Source of the DNA: Ignavibacteria bacterium
GTDB lineage: Bacteria > Bacteroidota > Ignavibacteria > OLB7
Direction of reading: 5' to 3'
DNA: 64,000 nucleotides
Assembly: GCA_020635205.1 (NCBI GenBank)
Contig: JACKAE010000001.1
Coordinates: 682,001 to 746,000 of the forward strand
Shown piece by piece: positions 41,802 to 50,024 of this stretch. A program made the translations under genes and the position numbers. Under the pieces are notes generated by a model. The model was given only the letters and a program-made list of their open reading frames with translations, was not told where the DNA came from and made no database searches. Each line of letters begins with the position of its first letter. The stretch's first letter is position 1.

Positions 41802-42398
41802 ATGTCCGAAATGTCATCTGAAAGTGTCATCCATATTCGCTCTAATTGGAGGCGAGTAGTCAAGATTGCTCTTGGCTCTACTCTCTTAGTCCTTCTTCTC
41901 GCCATTCCTCGGGTCTATGCGAGTTCCTTGTACGAAGAGTCGGATAGAACCTCTTTGACAATTATAACATTTTCGATAGTTGGCGGAATAATTGCCATTG
42001 TAAAGCTATTGACCGGTGCGGTAGACCTTACGCTAACATCCGAATATCTTGAAGTGAAGAAAGGGTTTGGAGTGTTAAAGAAAAAGGGTAAGCGGATTCA
42101 GCTACGGAATATCTATGCAGGGAGATTTTCTGGATCTAAAGACCCTGCAGGATTTAAGCCCAAAGAAGTCTTCATTATTTATAAATCTCCCGAACAAAAG
42201 AAGCTTCATACCGAAATGAATTTAGTAGTTGCCGCAATACCAGATGTGTTGGCCTTCCTTCAGACATTTGTTATGCGAGCTGAAGAGTTTCAAACGGCAT
42301 ACTATGGTCAAGAAAAATTGGATCGTTCTGCAATCGAAGAACTCCTCGGAATTAAGAACCCACTATCTTCCCACTCTGCTGGTGATCCTTCAAAGTAG
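41802..42398 (+). CDS. PH-like-domain membrane protein, paralog 1
   Basis: A 198-residue protein with two N-terminal membrane helices followed by a cytoplasmic domain beginning VDLTLTSEYLEVKKGFGVLKKKGKRIQLRNI, which resembles bacterial PH domains. It is paralogous to the next gene (shared L-T-x-x-Y-L-E-V-K-x-G-F-G and I-x-Y-x-[AS]-P-E-x-K). It follows the cobalamin operon by 26 nt but has no evident link to it. Function unknown. An ATG at 41811 is an alternative start. Confidence 0.7.
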   Translation: MSEMSSESVIHIRSNWRRVVKIALGSTLLVLLLAIPRVYASSLYEESDRTSLTIITFSIVGGIIAIVKLLTGAVDLTLTSEYLEVKKGFGVLKKKGKRIQLRNIYAGRFSGSKDPAGFKPKEVFIIYKSPEQKKLHTEMNLVVAAIPDVLAFLQTFVMRAEEFQTAYYGQEKLDRSAIEELLGIKNPLSSHSAGDPSK

Positions 42399-42440
42399 AA
42401 AACCCAACGCCTAAGCGATACTTACGCATCATCTTCCTTT

Positions 42441-43004
42441 ATGTCAAACAGATCATCTCAAGAACTTGTTCACCTTCAATCTGACCGAGCAAAAGTTGCT
42501 CGCGTCACCTTCTTCTCAACGGGGGCTGCAACACTTGCACTCGGTCTTCACATTCTGCTGTTGCCCGAGTTCAGCAACATAGAACTTCTCTCTCAACTTC
42601 TGTTCGGCATTGGTTCAGTCGTTATCGCTTTTGCAAGTAAGGCTGTGGCTGGATCGGTCGAGTTGAAGTTGACAGAAAAATACCTTGAAGTAAAGCGAGG
42701 ATTCGGATTCCTCCGTGATCGGGGAGAGCGAGTCCTTCTGAAGAATATCCACACAGTTCGGTTAGTTGATACTAAAAGGGGAAGAAATTTTTCGCCAACC
42801 CACCTCTTCGTCATTTACCGAGCACCCGAGAAGAAGATGGTCTATGCTGTCACCGAGATCAGTCTGATTGGAATTCGCGATCCCCAACCTTTTATCGTTG
42901 CCTTGCTCGACCGGACGAACGTGACGATAAAGGTCTATCAGAGCGGAATGGCAGATAGTCTGCTAACCCGCGCTGAACTTGAGGAACTTATTCAGAGCGC
43001 ATAG
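42441..43004 (+). CDS. PH-like-domain membrane protein, paralog 2
   Basis: A 187-residue paralog of the previous gene: two membrane helices (residues about 27-45 and 52-72), then VELKLTEKYLEVKRGFGFLRDRGERVLLKNI, LFVIYRAPEKKM and a C-terminal LTRAELEELIQSA matching the paralog's RSAIEELLG. The 42-nt gap and same strand suggest co-transcription and perhaps a heteromeric complex. Convergent with the FG-GAP lipoprotein. Confidence 0.72.
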   Translation: MSNRSSQELVHLQSDRAKVARVTFFSTGAATLALGLHILLLPEFSNIELLSQLLFGIGSVVIAFASKAVAGSVELKLTEKYLEVKRGFGFLRDRGERVLLKNIHTVRLVDTKRGRNFSPTHLFVIYRAPEKKMVYAVTEISLIGIRDPQPFIVALLDRTNVTIKVYQSGMADSLLTRAELEELIQSA

Positions 43005-43015
43005 TCCCATTCTTC

Positions 43016-44248
43016 TCAATCTTCTTCTTCGCGCAGCAGCTTGTCTGCTCCTTTGAATGCGCAGATATAGAGAAAACGATTTCCGTTCAAGGAGAGAAGT
43101 TCCAGATCAATCACGTCGATTGTTGGCAACGAAGGGATAAACTGATCGGTCTCGTCGGCAAAGTTTCCACGGCCATCGTTTGTCCAGATTTCCACTCCAC
43201 CTCCAAATGCGTTGCCAATAAGAAGATCGAGATCGTTATCCCGGTCGATGTCTGCAAAGTCAGCATCTACAGTATGAAATTGGCTTGCGGGGATTTGGTT
43301 GGATACGTCGGTGAAGTTGCCGGAGCCATCGTTTAGCAGAAGTCGATTCAGAAGCGAGCTGCTCGACTGGAAGTCAACGTTGGCGAAGATAACGTCGAGG
43401 TCGCCATCTCCATCAATATCTCCGAAGTCTCCCTCTCTCGTCTCCTCTCGCTCGCTCCGAAGTGGCAGACTTCCAACCTTCTCTTCAAAGAACCCTTTCC
43501 CTTTGTTGATAAGCAGCCGGTTTTGATCCTCGTTGCCGACAAGTAGATCGAGGTCACCATCTCCGTCAACGTCGCCAAGTTCAAGGTCTTGTGTTATATC
43601 CTCAATAGAAGGCAGTCTGGAGGAGGTCTCATCGGTAAAGTTTCCACGTCCATCGTTCACAAGCAGTCGGTTCTGTCCTGCGTTGCCAATCAAGAGATCG
43701 GGGTCGCCATCTTCGTCGATGTCGGCGGCAAGGGTAGCGTTGGAAGTGCCGGTGACAATCATTCGGTCTGCCGCATCACTGAAGAAGCCACTCCCATCGT
43801 TGATGTAGTACTCGTTGACCTGATTATCCTCACTGACAAAAATTATGTCTATGTGTCCATCACAACTGAAGTCAGCAATTGCAATATCTTCGGAGTCAAA
43901 ATACTTCTGTGGTAGTCGCGCCACAGATTCGTCGCGAAAATTCCCACCTCCATCATTGATGAGAATAATGTTCGGACGATACTCGTTGGCAATTACGAGG
44001 TCCAAGTCGCCATCTTCGTCAAGGTCAGCAGCTTCCATATCCATGCTGTTGCCTTGTAGTGAGCTGAGGGGAAGATGGATTTCGGACACATCCACAAAGC
44101 GGGGTTGCAAACTCTTCTCTTCGGTGAGGTTATCGGAAGAGGGGGAAGAAACATCTGCTTGGCTGCAGGAAATGATGTTCACCCATGACAGGAACGTTAG
44201 CAGTAGTACAAATACTGTGTGGTGGTAGTTAGTTCGGTTTTTGTGCAT
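43016..44248 (-). CDS. FG-GAP/VCBS-repeat lipoprotein
   Basis: A 410-residue protein with a lipobox (NIISC) and about eight repeats of the FG-GAP type with calcium-binding signatures: DLDEDGDLDLVIAN, DFSCDGHIDIIF, DIDEDGDPDLLIGN, DVDGDGDLDLLVGN, DIDGDGDLDVIFAN, DIDRDNDLDLLIGN, each followed by an NDGxGNF segment. It predicts an extracytoplasmic beta-propeller anchored by lipid. Unlike the island's FG-GAP protein it has no T9SS domain. Standalone and convergent with the PH-like pair. Confidence 0.88.
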   Translation of the reverse strand: MHKNRTNYHHTVFVLLLTFLSWVNIISCSQADVSSPSSDNLTEEKSLQPRFVDVSEIHLPLSSLQGNSMDMEAADLDEDGDLDLVIANEYRPNIILINDGGGNFRDESVARLPQKYFDSEDIAIADFSCDGHIDIIFVSEDNQVNEYYINDGSGFFSDAADRMIVTGTSNATLAADIDEDGDPDLLIGNAGQNRLLVNDGRGNFTDETSSRLPSIEDITQDLELGDVDGDGDLDLLVGNEDQNRLLINKGKGFFEEKVGSLPLRSEREETREGDFGDIDGDGDLDVIFANVDFQSSSSLLNRLLLNDGSGNFTDVSNQIPASQFHTVDADFADIDRDNDLDLLIGNAFGGGVEIWTNDGRGNFADETDQFIPSLPTIDVIDLELLSLNGNRFLYICAFKGADKLLREEED

Positions 44249-44647
44249 AGCAAGTTCTCCCTCGATTTTCTGGGTTGTTTACTCTCCGTGGGAAGGAAGT
44301 GGAAGGAGCAGGGGAATGCTACAGTAACGGGTTCTGTTGCGTTCTTCTTTGAATTCCGGGTCTCAGTCGAATTCCGCCAAGGGATTGTTTGGCAGCTATG
44401 ACGAGGTCAACCGTAGAATGTTCCGGGTGCGAATCTGGTTGCTTCTCCTTAAGGATCACCTTGTAAGAATCAACCTGAGTGGATGTGATAGTGAAATCAT
44501 ACTTCTTCGGTTAGGGGAGCGAGCAAATGAGACCTATCTTATTCCTTCTTTCATCTTCCCCCTTTGCCCTTCAATGGCAAGTTCTACATACTTTGAAGCC
44601 AAGCCCAAAAGTTTAGAGAATTTTGTATCCTGAAACATAGGTAGACC
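44249..44647. other. Intergenic region without a supported gene
   Basis: It carries the divergent upstream regions of the FG-GAP lipoprotein and the following membrane protein. No RNA gene, repeat or strong hairpin is recognised. Confidence 0.5.
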
Positions 44648-45169
44648 ATGACGAACAACATCAACAACCGCGGCCTGTTAGTTGACTGGCGTGCAGCATT
44701 CTATGCAGGACTCATTGCTGGCACTCTCTTCTTGGTGCTAAATCTCTTTTTGCTTCCAGTAATCATTGATGGCGATAGTTGGTTGATGCTACGTTATATC
44801 GCCTCCATCTTGCTCGGCAAAAGCGTTCTTGCTCCTAACTATGAAGTAGGGGTAGGAATTGTTGGAACAGCATTGGCAGTTCAGTACATCCTCTCGATTC
44901 TCTTTACAATGGTGATTGCCTTCGTTGTTCACCGAGGTGGCGTTGTTACCGGTGCTATCGGTGGTCTCTTCCTCGGCATTGCACTCTACTTTATCAACCT
45001 CTATTCGTTTACTCTTCTCTTCCCTTGGTTCTTTGCCTTGGAGGGGGGATTGCTTCTTGTTGCCCACGCAATTTTCGGTGGAGTTGCCGGCACGATGTAT
45101 GAGTTGTTGGAACGAGAGGAGCTGGAGGTGTTGCAAGGAGAAAAGCAAGTGATGGGGATGAACACCTAA
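44648..45169 (+). CDS. Four-helix membrane protein
   Basis: A 173-residue protein with four hydrophobic segments (AAFYAGLIAGTLFLVLNLF; an interior pair around residues 72-115; a final one ending HAIFGGVAGTMYELL) and a charged C-terminal tail. The G-x-x-x-G-rich helices resemble small YagU/DUF1440-like membrane proteins, but I would not assign a family. It lies 82 nt upstream of the M48 protease. Confidence 0.65.
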   Translation: MTNNINNRGLLVDWRAAFYAGLIAGTLFLVLNLFLLPVIIDGDSWLMLRYIASILLGKSVLAPNYEVGVGIVGTALAVQYILSILFTMVIAFVVHRGGVVTGAIGGLFLGIALYFINLYSFTLLFPWFFALEGGLLLVAHAIFGGVAGTMYELLEREELEVLQGEKQVMGMNT

Positions 45170-45251
45170 GGTTAGTGTTGCAGTTTCGGGAAGACTCAGT
45201 TGTTGAACTGAGTTGAGTACACAGTCACTAAGAAAATAACTTTATAGAATC

Positions 45252-46091
45252 ATGCTGACCAGTAGATCTGCCGGGAATATGTTCGGAACGTCGAATCGTC
45301 GTGGGGGGAAGAGTCGGTTAGTAATTGCTCTCGGGATGGCGGTCTTCGCTCTAATCTCCTACTTCGCTTCCAGTGAATACAATCCGGTTACCGGGGAGAA
45401 GCAACACATTAGCCTGACACCCGATCAGGAGATTGCCCTCGGCTTGCAGGCAACGCCAGAGATGATTCAGCAGTATGGTGGATTGGATCGCGATGACAGA
45501 ATGCAGCGCGGAGTTGATGCTGTTGGAACGAAGATTGTCAACAGTAGCGACGCGAAAGAGACTCCTTGGAAATTCGAGTTTCACCTGCTGGATGATGACC
45601 AGACTGTGAATGCCTTTGCTCTGCCGGGAGGACAAATCTTCATCACAGATGCCCTCTTGAATCGATTGGAGACTGAGGCGCAACTTGCCGGAGTTTTAGG
45701 CCACGAGGCAGGCCATGTGGTGGCACGGCATGGGGCACAGCACATTGCAAAGTCACAACTCACAAATGGGTTGATCGGTGCGGTTGCCGTGGCAAGCGAA
45801 AGTGAGAAGACCGCAATGCTGGCCGCAATGGTGGGGCAACTCGTCAACATGAAGTATGGCCGAGATGATGAATTGGAGTCTGACAGGCTCGGCGTTCGCT
45901 TTATGGCGCAGGCTGGGTATGATCCCCGAGCAATGATTCGCGTGATGGAAATCTTGGCTGAAGCGGGAGGAGGCAACCGTCCTCCAGAGTTTTTCAGTAC
46001 ACACCCTAACCCGGAAAACCGAATCCAGAAAATTCGCGAAGCAATCGAAGCTGAATTCCCGAATGGAGTACCGGAAGGATTGACCCAGTGA
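45252..46091 (+). CDS. M48-family zinc metalloprotease
   Basis: A 279-residue peptidase with an N-terminal membrane anchor or signal (VIALGMAVFALISYFAS). The zinc-binding HEAGH motif is at residues 151-155 (LGHEAGHVVARHG), with the third ligand in ELESDRLG about 60 residues later. YNPVTGEKQHISLTPDQEIALG before the catalytic domain is usual for the Bacteroidota members. It likely degrades or processes envelope proteins (HtpX/BepA relatives). An 83-bp repeat unit starts 3 nt after its stop. Confidence 0.92.
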   Translation: MLTSRSAGNMFGTSNRRGGKSRLVIALGMAVFALISYFASSEYNPVTGEKQHISLTPDQEIALGLQATPEMIQQYGGLDRDDRMQRGVDAVGTKIVNSSDAKETPWKFEFHLLDDDQTVNAFALPGGQIFITDALLNRLETEAQLAGVLGHEAGHVVARHGAQHIAKSQLTNGLIGAVAVASESEKTAMLAAMVGQLVNMKYGRDDELESDRLGVRFMAQAGYDPRAMIRVMEILAEAGGGNRPPEFFSTHPNPENRIQKIREAIEAEFPNGVPEGLTQ

Positions 46092-46094
46092 GGG

Positions 46095-46190
46095 AATTCA
46101 AAATTCAAAAGTAAAAATTCAAAAAGGGGAGCTGGTAGCTGCACCTCTTCAGAGTGCGTAACGAGGGAACGTGAATCAATTCAAAATTTA
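46095..46190. repeat. 83-bp repeat unit, left of dinB
   Basis: One full unit (46095-46177) and the first bases of a second. The unit starts AATTCAAAATTCAAAAGT, then TAAAAATTCAAAAAGGGGAG, and contains GCACCTCTTCAG. It is nearly identical to the units at 46775 onwards. Confidence 0.85.
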
Positions 46191-46309
46191 ACAGCGAGGG
46201 GAAGTGTAGGATTTAAAATGCCTGAAGTCTCTTTCCTCGCTTGTATTTTGAACTCCTTTCGCTCCACTGTTTTTGCATTTTTAACTTTTCCTTTTGAATT
46301 CTTCCTACA

Positions 46310-46774
46310 ATGGCTACTGAATATTTTTCTCGACTCTACACATACGACAATCACGTCAACAGACAGGTGTTGGCGCAGCTTCGTCAGCTTGGAACTGTTG
46401 GCGAACAATCCCGGAATGTATTCTCTCACTTGCTCCAGGCTAAGAAGCTCTGGATGTGGCGGATGCGCGGAGAAGATTACCGAACTCTTATAGTCTGGCC
46501 CGAGCTTTCGTGGGAGGAGTGTGAACTTCTTATAGAAGAGAATGAGCAGGATTGGACTAAGTTCATTGCAGGATTGGACGATGTTGCGCTTGATCACGAG
46601 GTAGCCTACACGAACAGCAAGGGGAATCAGTTCAGTAGCCCGATTCGAGAGATCTTAACTCACGTTCTAATTCACGGCGGCTACCATCGCGGACAGATTG
46701 CTTCTGCCGTGCGCCGCGGAGGAGCCGAACCTCTTCTTACCGACTACATTGCCTGGACGCGGGGAGAGGTGTAG
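46310..46774 (+). CDS. DinB-family protein
   Basis: A 154-residue four-helix-bundle protein. Metal-binding histidines are visible in FSHLLQAKKLWMWR near residue 43 and in HVLIHGGYHRGQIASAVRR near 121-130, the typical DinB/YfiT pattern. The family includes damage-induced and thiol-transferase-like metalloproteins. Its upstream sequence (TTTTTGCATTTTTAACTTTTCCTTTTGAATTC) resembles the AT-rich motif upstream of two other operons. 83-bp repeats flank the gene on both sides, so it may have been inserted or duplicated as a cassette. Confidence 0.88.
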   Translation: MATEYFSRLYTYDNHVNRQVLAQLRQLGTVGEQSRNVFSHLLQAKKLWMWRMRGEDYRTLIVWPELSWEECELLIEENEQDWTKFIAGLDDVALDHEVAYTNSKGNQFSSPIREILTHVLIHGGYHRGQIASAVRRGGAEPLLTDYIAWTRGEV

Positions 46775-46978
46775 AATTCAAAATTCAAAAGTAAAAATTC
46801 AAAAAGGGGAGTTGGTCGCCGCACCTCTTCAGGGTGCGTAACAAGGGAACGAGGATCAATTCAAAATTCAAAAGTAAAAATTCAAAAAGGGGAGTTGGTC
46901 GCCGCACCTCTTCAGGGTGGGCCACGAGGGGGCGAGAATCAATTCAAAATTCAAAAGTAAAAATTCAAAAAAGGGGAT
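46775..46978. repeat. 83-bp tandem repeats, right of dinB
   Basis: Two full units (46775-46857, 46858-46940) and a partial third, all in the same orientation as the unit left of dinB. The first unit begins immediately after the dinB stop codon. Units differ by a few substitutions (GTGCGTAACAAGGG versus GTGGGCCACGAGGG). Confidence 0.92.
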
Positions 46979-47060
46979 GCTGGAGAGTAGATGATTGTTC
47001 GCAGCGAAGGAAATAGGTCTGTATCTTACTCCCCGTCCATCCCGTATGGCGTCTCTTCCG

Positions 47061-47090
47061 TTTTGAATTTTGAATTTTTACTTTTGAATT
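47061..47090 (+). repeat. AT-rich repeated leader motif before the PP2C gene
   Basis: TTTTGAATTTTGAATTTTTA followed by CTTTTGAATT is close to the reverse complement of the start of the 83-bp unit and recurs in similar form at about 34917-34941 and 46281-46300, each time upstream of a plus-strand gene. It contains TTTG words that could act as -33 boxes. Confidence 0.7.
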
Positions 47091-47096
47091 GAATCC

Positions 47097-48797
47097 ATGG
47101 TTTTCCCAACCACAAGTGCCATCGACATCAACGCGCTTCTCGAGTTCAGTCGGTTACTGAATCAATCGGACGACCTCGACCGCATATATGGAACTGCGCT
47201 CCTCTCTCTTATGGGGAAACTCCGGTTTTCGCGCGGAGCGGTTGCAGTTTCGATCGGAGAAAATCTGTTTATCGTCGAGCAGACGCGAGGTAGTGCCCGC
47301 GCCCTAACTGATCTCAGGTTTGAGTGGAATGGTAGTTCACGGCACGACTTGTGTCATCTGCAAACTGCGCCGGCAGAGGTTGTTTCCGTTGATCTGGGTG
47401 AACATGGTATCAGCCATATCCTCCCAATCTGCTTTGCTGACAAAACCTTTGCTCTCCTCCTTCTCGGCTCTCCACTTGTTGAGGAATCACTCAGCGAAAA
47501 TCAAGAGAACTATGCTCTGGTGATTGCAGCTATCACGTCGATAGCTGTTGAGGGGGCGTTGATTCGGAGTACGCTCCACGATACGAATCGTCGGTTGGAG
47601 CGGCGTGTGCGGCGGCTTCACTCAGTCTTTGAATCGAGTCGTGCATTCGGTGGCTTGTTGGAGGGGAGCGAGATTGCCCGACTTCTCGGCTACACGTTGA
47701 TGGGAGAAATGACGATTGCTCGTTACGCCCTTTACTTGCGTGAAGGGCACGGTTACCACGCTATCGTCAACCGCTTTCGCGAAGAAGCACCCGATGCTCT
47801 CTTGGCGAAGTTGCAGGGGGATGAAGAGGTGTTGCTCGATCAAGGTGCATGGCCTCACCTCTATGCACTTGGCGCTCGGGCAGCGATCCCACTAAAATCT
47901 CAGGGCGAGACAGAAGGGATACTCCTGATTGGAGAGCGATTGCAGTACGGAATTGATGCTGAAGACTTGGAGTATCTCGGTGCACTTGGCGCGTTAGCAA
48001 TTTCTTCGCTTGAGAATGCCCGGCTGCTCGAAGAGATGATCGAGAAGAGGCGCTTAGAAGAAGATTTGAGAATTGCCTGGGAGATTCAACAACAATTGTT
48101 GCCCTCATCTCTGCCGGAGATCGAAGGGTACGAAATTGCTGCCGGAACCTTACCTGCTCGCCAAGTTGGGGGGGATTGCTACGATGTGATCTCAATCCCC
48201 GATGGACGACTCTTGATTGCTATTGCCGACGTTTCTGGCAAGGGAACACCAGCCTCGTTGTTGATGGCGAATGTTCAAGCGGCTCTCCGCGCACTTGCAC
48301 CACTTGGGCTTCCATTAGAAGATGTGGCTGGTCGCGTAAACGATCTAATTCACGACAACACCGCCGCCGACAAGTTCATCACAGCCTTCATCGCAATTCT
48401 CGATCCCGAATCGGGTAGGCTCGACTACGTTAACGCTGGACACAATCCCCCCTTCCTCGTTGCCGAGAGTGAGATTACACCCTTAGCCGAAGGTGGGTTG
48501 ATTCTCGGTGTGATGCCAACAATGATTCCCTACGATGTGGGAACATGTTCGTTAAGGGAAGGAGAAGCGTTAGTTATTTACACCGACGGTGTTTCCGAGG
48601 CAATGAACGCTCAGCGGGATGAGTATGGTGACGACCGTCTTCTCCGCTTGCTCCGCAAAGAGTATGGTGCACCGGCAGACAAACTCTTTAGCGAACTGCA
48701 AGAGGATGTTCGGCAACACGTTGGCACTGCACCACAGTCAGATGACATCACAATCATTGCCTTAACCAGAAACCGAAGGGTAGGGAATGGGGAGTGA
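47097..48797 (+). CDS. GAF-domain PP2C (RsbU/SpoIIE-type) serine phosphatase
   Basis: A 566-residue cytoplasmic protein: an N-terminal GAF-like domain (about 1-150), a coiled coil with RRLERRVRRLH, a second GAF domain (about 180-300), a linker (LEEDLRIAWEIQQQLLPSSLP) and a PP2C catalytic domain. Metal-binding motifs are GGDCYDV, ADVSGKGTPASL, NAGHNPP, YTDGVSEAMN and DDITIIAL. Proteins of this type dephosphorylate STAS anti-sigma antagonists; the STAS protein at 0.3 kb is a candidate substrate, but the genes are far apart. The stop is followed by a short intergenic stretch. Confidence 0.93.
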   Translation: MVFPTTSAIDINALLEFSRLLNQSDDLDRIYGTALLSLMGKLRFSRGAVAVSIGENLFIVEQTRGSARALTDLRFEWNGSSRHDLCHLQTAPAEVVSVDLGEHGISHILPICFADKTFALLLLGSPLVEESLSENQENYALVIAAITSIAVEGALIRSTLHDTNRRLERRVRRLHSVFESSRAFGGLLEGSEIARLLGYTLMGEMTIARYALYLREGHGYHAIVNRFREEAPDALLAKLQGDEEVLLDQGAWPHLYALGARAAIPLKSQGETEGILLIGERLQYGIDAEDLEYLGALGALAISSLENARLLEEMIEKRRLEEDLRIAWEIQQQLLPSSLPEIEGYEIAAGTLPARQVGGDCYDVISIPDGRLLIAIADVSGKGTPASLLMANVQAALRALAPLGLPLEDVAGRVNDLIHDNTAADKFITAFIAILDPESGRLDYVNAGHNPPFLVAESEITPLAEGGLILGVMPTMIPYDVGTCSLREGEALVIYTDGVSEAMNAQRDEYGDDRLLRLLRKEYGAPADKLFSELQEDVRQHVGTAPQSDDITIIALTRNRRVGNGE

Positions 48798-48953
48798 AGA
48801 ATGTGGAGCGAGGCTGCTAAAGAACTCCATCTTTCTGTCCTTGTACAGAGAAGAACAAAGCCTCCGAAAACAGAGAGAATAGAAGGAAACAAACATCCAG
48901 CCGAAATCACAACCTAAAGGATGATGAAAGACTTTCCCATTCTCAACTCTCTT

Positions 48954-48980
48954 ACTCTTAACTCTTAACTCTCAACTCTT
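48954..48980. repeat. Short heptamer repeat (ACTCTTA) overlapping the SDR stop codon
   Basis: ACTCTTA, ACTCTTA, ACTCTCA, ACTCTT in tandem. The reverse complement encodes the last residues of the SDR protein (ELRVKS) and its stop. Confidence 0.7.
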
Positions 48981-49851
48981 TTCTCATTCTCAAATACCCC
49001 TCTCGATTCGCAAGCCACGATGGAAGGAGTTGGTATTCTGTTCCGACTTGATCTTCAGCAAAACGTTGTGCGAGTTCTTCAGAGTTCGGATGGGTGTAGA
49101 GAACCGGAGCCGGATGCTCAATAAGGTCGACAATTTGCTCCGCGACATCTTCCGGTGAGAGGAGTGAAGGCATCACTGCCTTCTCGATGCTTAACTCTTC
49201 GGCAATCTCCACACTTCGCTCGTTCTCATATTCAAACAGCGGAAGGATTGGTCCACCTTCAGTTGCTGATGCCCACTCTGTCATTGTTCCGGCAGGGAGG
49301 ACGACCATTGCCTCGACGCCAGTTCCTGCAAGCTCTGAGCGGAGCGCGCGGGTGAAGCCGACGGCGGCATGCTTTGCGGCGACGTAGGCAGCGTTTGCTG
49401 GGAAGGGAATCACTCCCGCCATCGAAGAGATCGTGATGATCTGCCCACTCCCCTGTTCCTTCATCAACGGAAGAACTGCGGCTGCTCCGTGCCAAAGTGC
49501 GAAGACGTTTACGTGAAAGACAGACTCCAAGTGCTCTTGCGGAGTATCCTCCACATAGCCGATATGCCCGAACCCAGCATTGTTGACCAAAATGTCAATC
49601 CTTCCGAACGCTACCTGAACTTCCCCGATTATTCGTTGAAAGGCTTCACGGTCGGTGATGTCGCATGGGAGGGCGAGGACATCGGCTGCCCCTCTCTTCA
49701 TTGCTTCCCACGCAACTTCGTTCAGCTTCTCGGCACGGCGCGCAATTAGGCCAAGGCGAGCACCACGTTCGGCAAGGTAGAGTGCAAGTGCCCGGCCAAT
49801 CCCGGAGCTTGCTCCGGTAATAATCACGACAGTCGATTCAGAAATGGTCAT
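48958..49851 (-). CDS. Short-chain dehydrogenase/reductase
   Basis: A 297-residue classical SDR oxidoreductase. It has the cofactor motif TGASSGIG (residues 13-20), NNAG near 89-92, the catalytic serine in ISSMAG and Y-x-x-x-K in YVAAKHA. An Arg-rich ARRAEKL after the second strand suggests NADP(H) preference. Substrate unknown. The C-terminal end is encoded by a heptamer repeat, so the terminal residues may be recent. No operon partner is evident. Confidence 0.9.
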   Translation of the reverse strand: MTISESTVVIITGASSGIGRALALYLAERGARLGLIARRAEKLNEVAWEAMKRGAADVLALPCDITDREAFQRIIGEVQVAFGRIDILVNNAGFGHIGYVEDTPQEHLESVFHVNVFALWHGAAAVLPLMKEQGSGQIITISSMAGVIPFPANAAYVAAKHAAVGFTRALRSELAGTGVEAMVVLPAGTMTEWASATEGGPILPLFEYENERSVEIAEELSIEKAVMPSLLSPEDVAEQIVDLIEHPAPVLYTHPNSEELAQRFAEDQVGTEYQLLPSWLANREGYLRMRKELRVKS

Positions 49852-50024
49852 AGCAAATAGGTTGTAGAATGTTGGCGACAGAATATAGGGATGAAGAAGA
49901 AGATAGGTATCGCACCCGCAGAGGATCGAACATAGTTGTAGACACCTCGCAAAGAATTCTTGGTGACCCTTTGTGCCCTTGGTATTTACCTCTGCTACAA
50001 GACCAAATAGGTAAGCACAACGGT

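Noticed and set aside
46775..46978. CRISPR-like array suggested by regular 83-bp spacing
   Set aside because: The whole 83-bp unit is repeated, with no unique spacers and no cas genes nearby; it is a tandem repeat.
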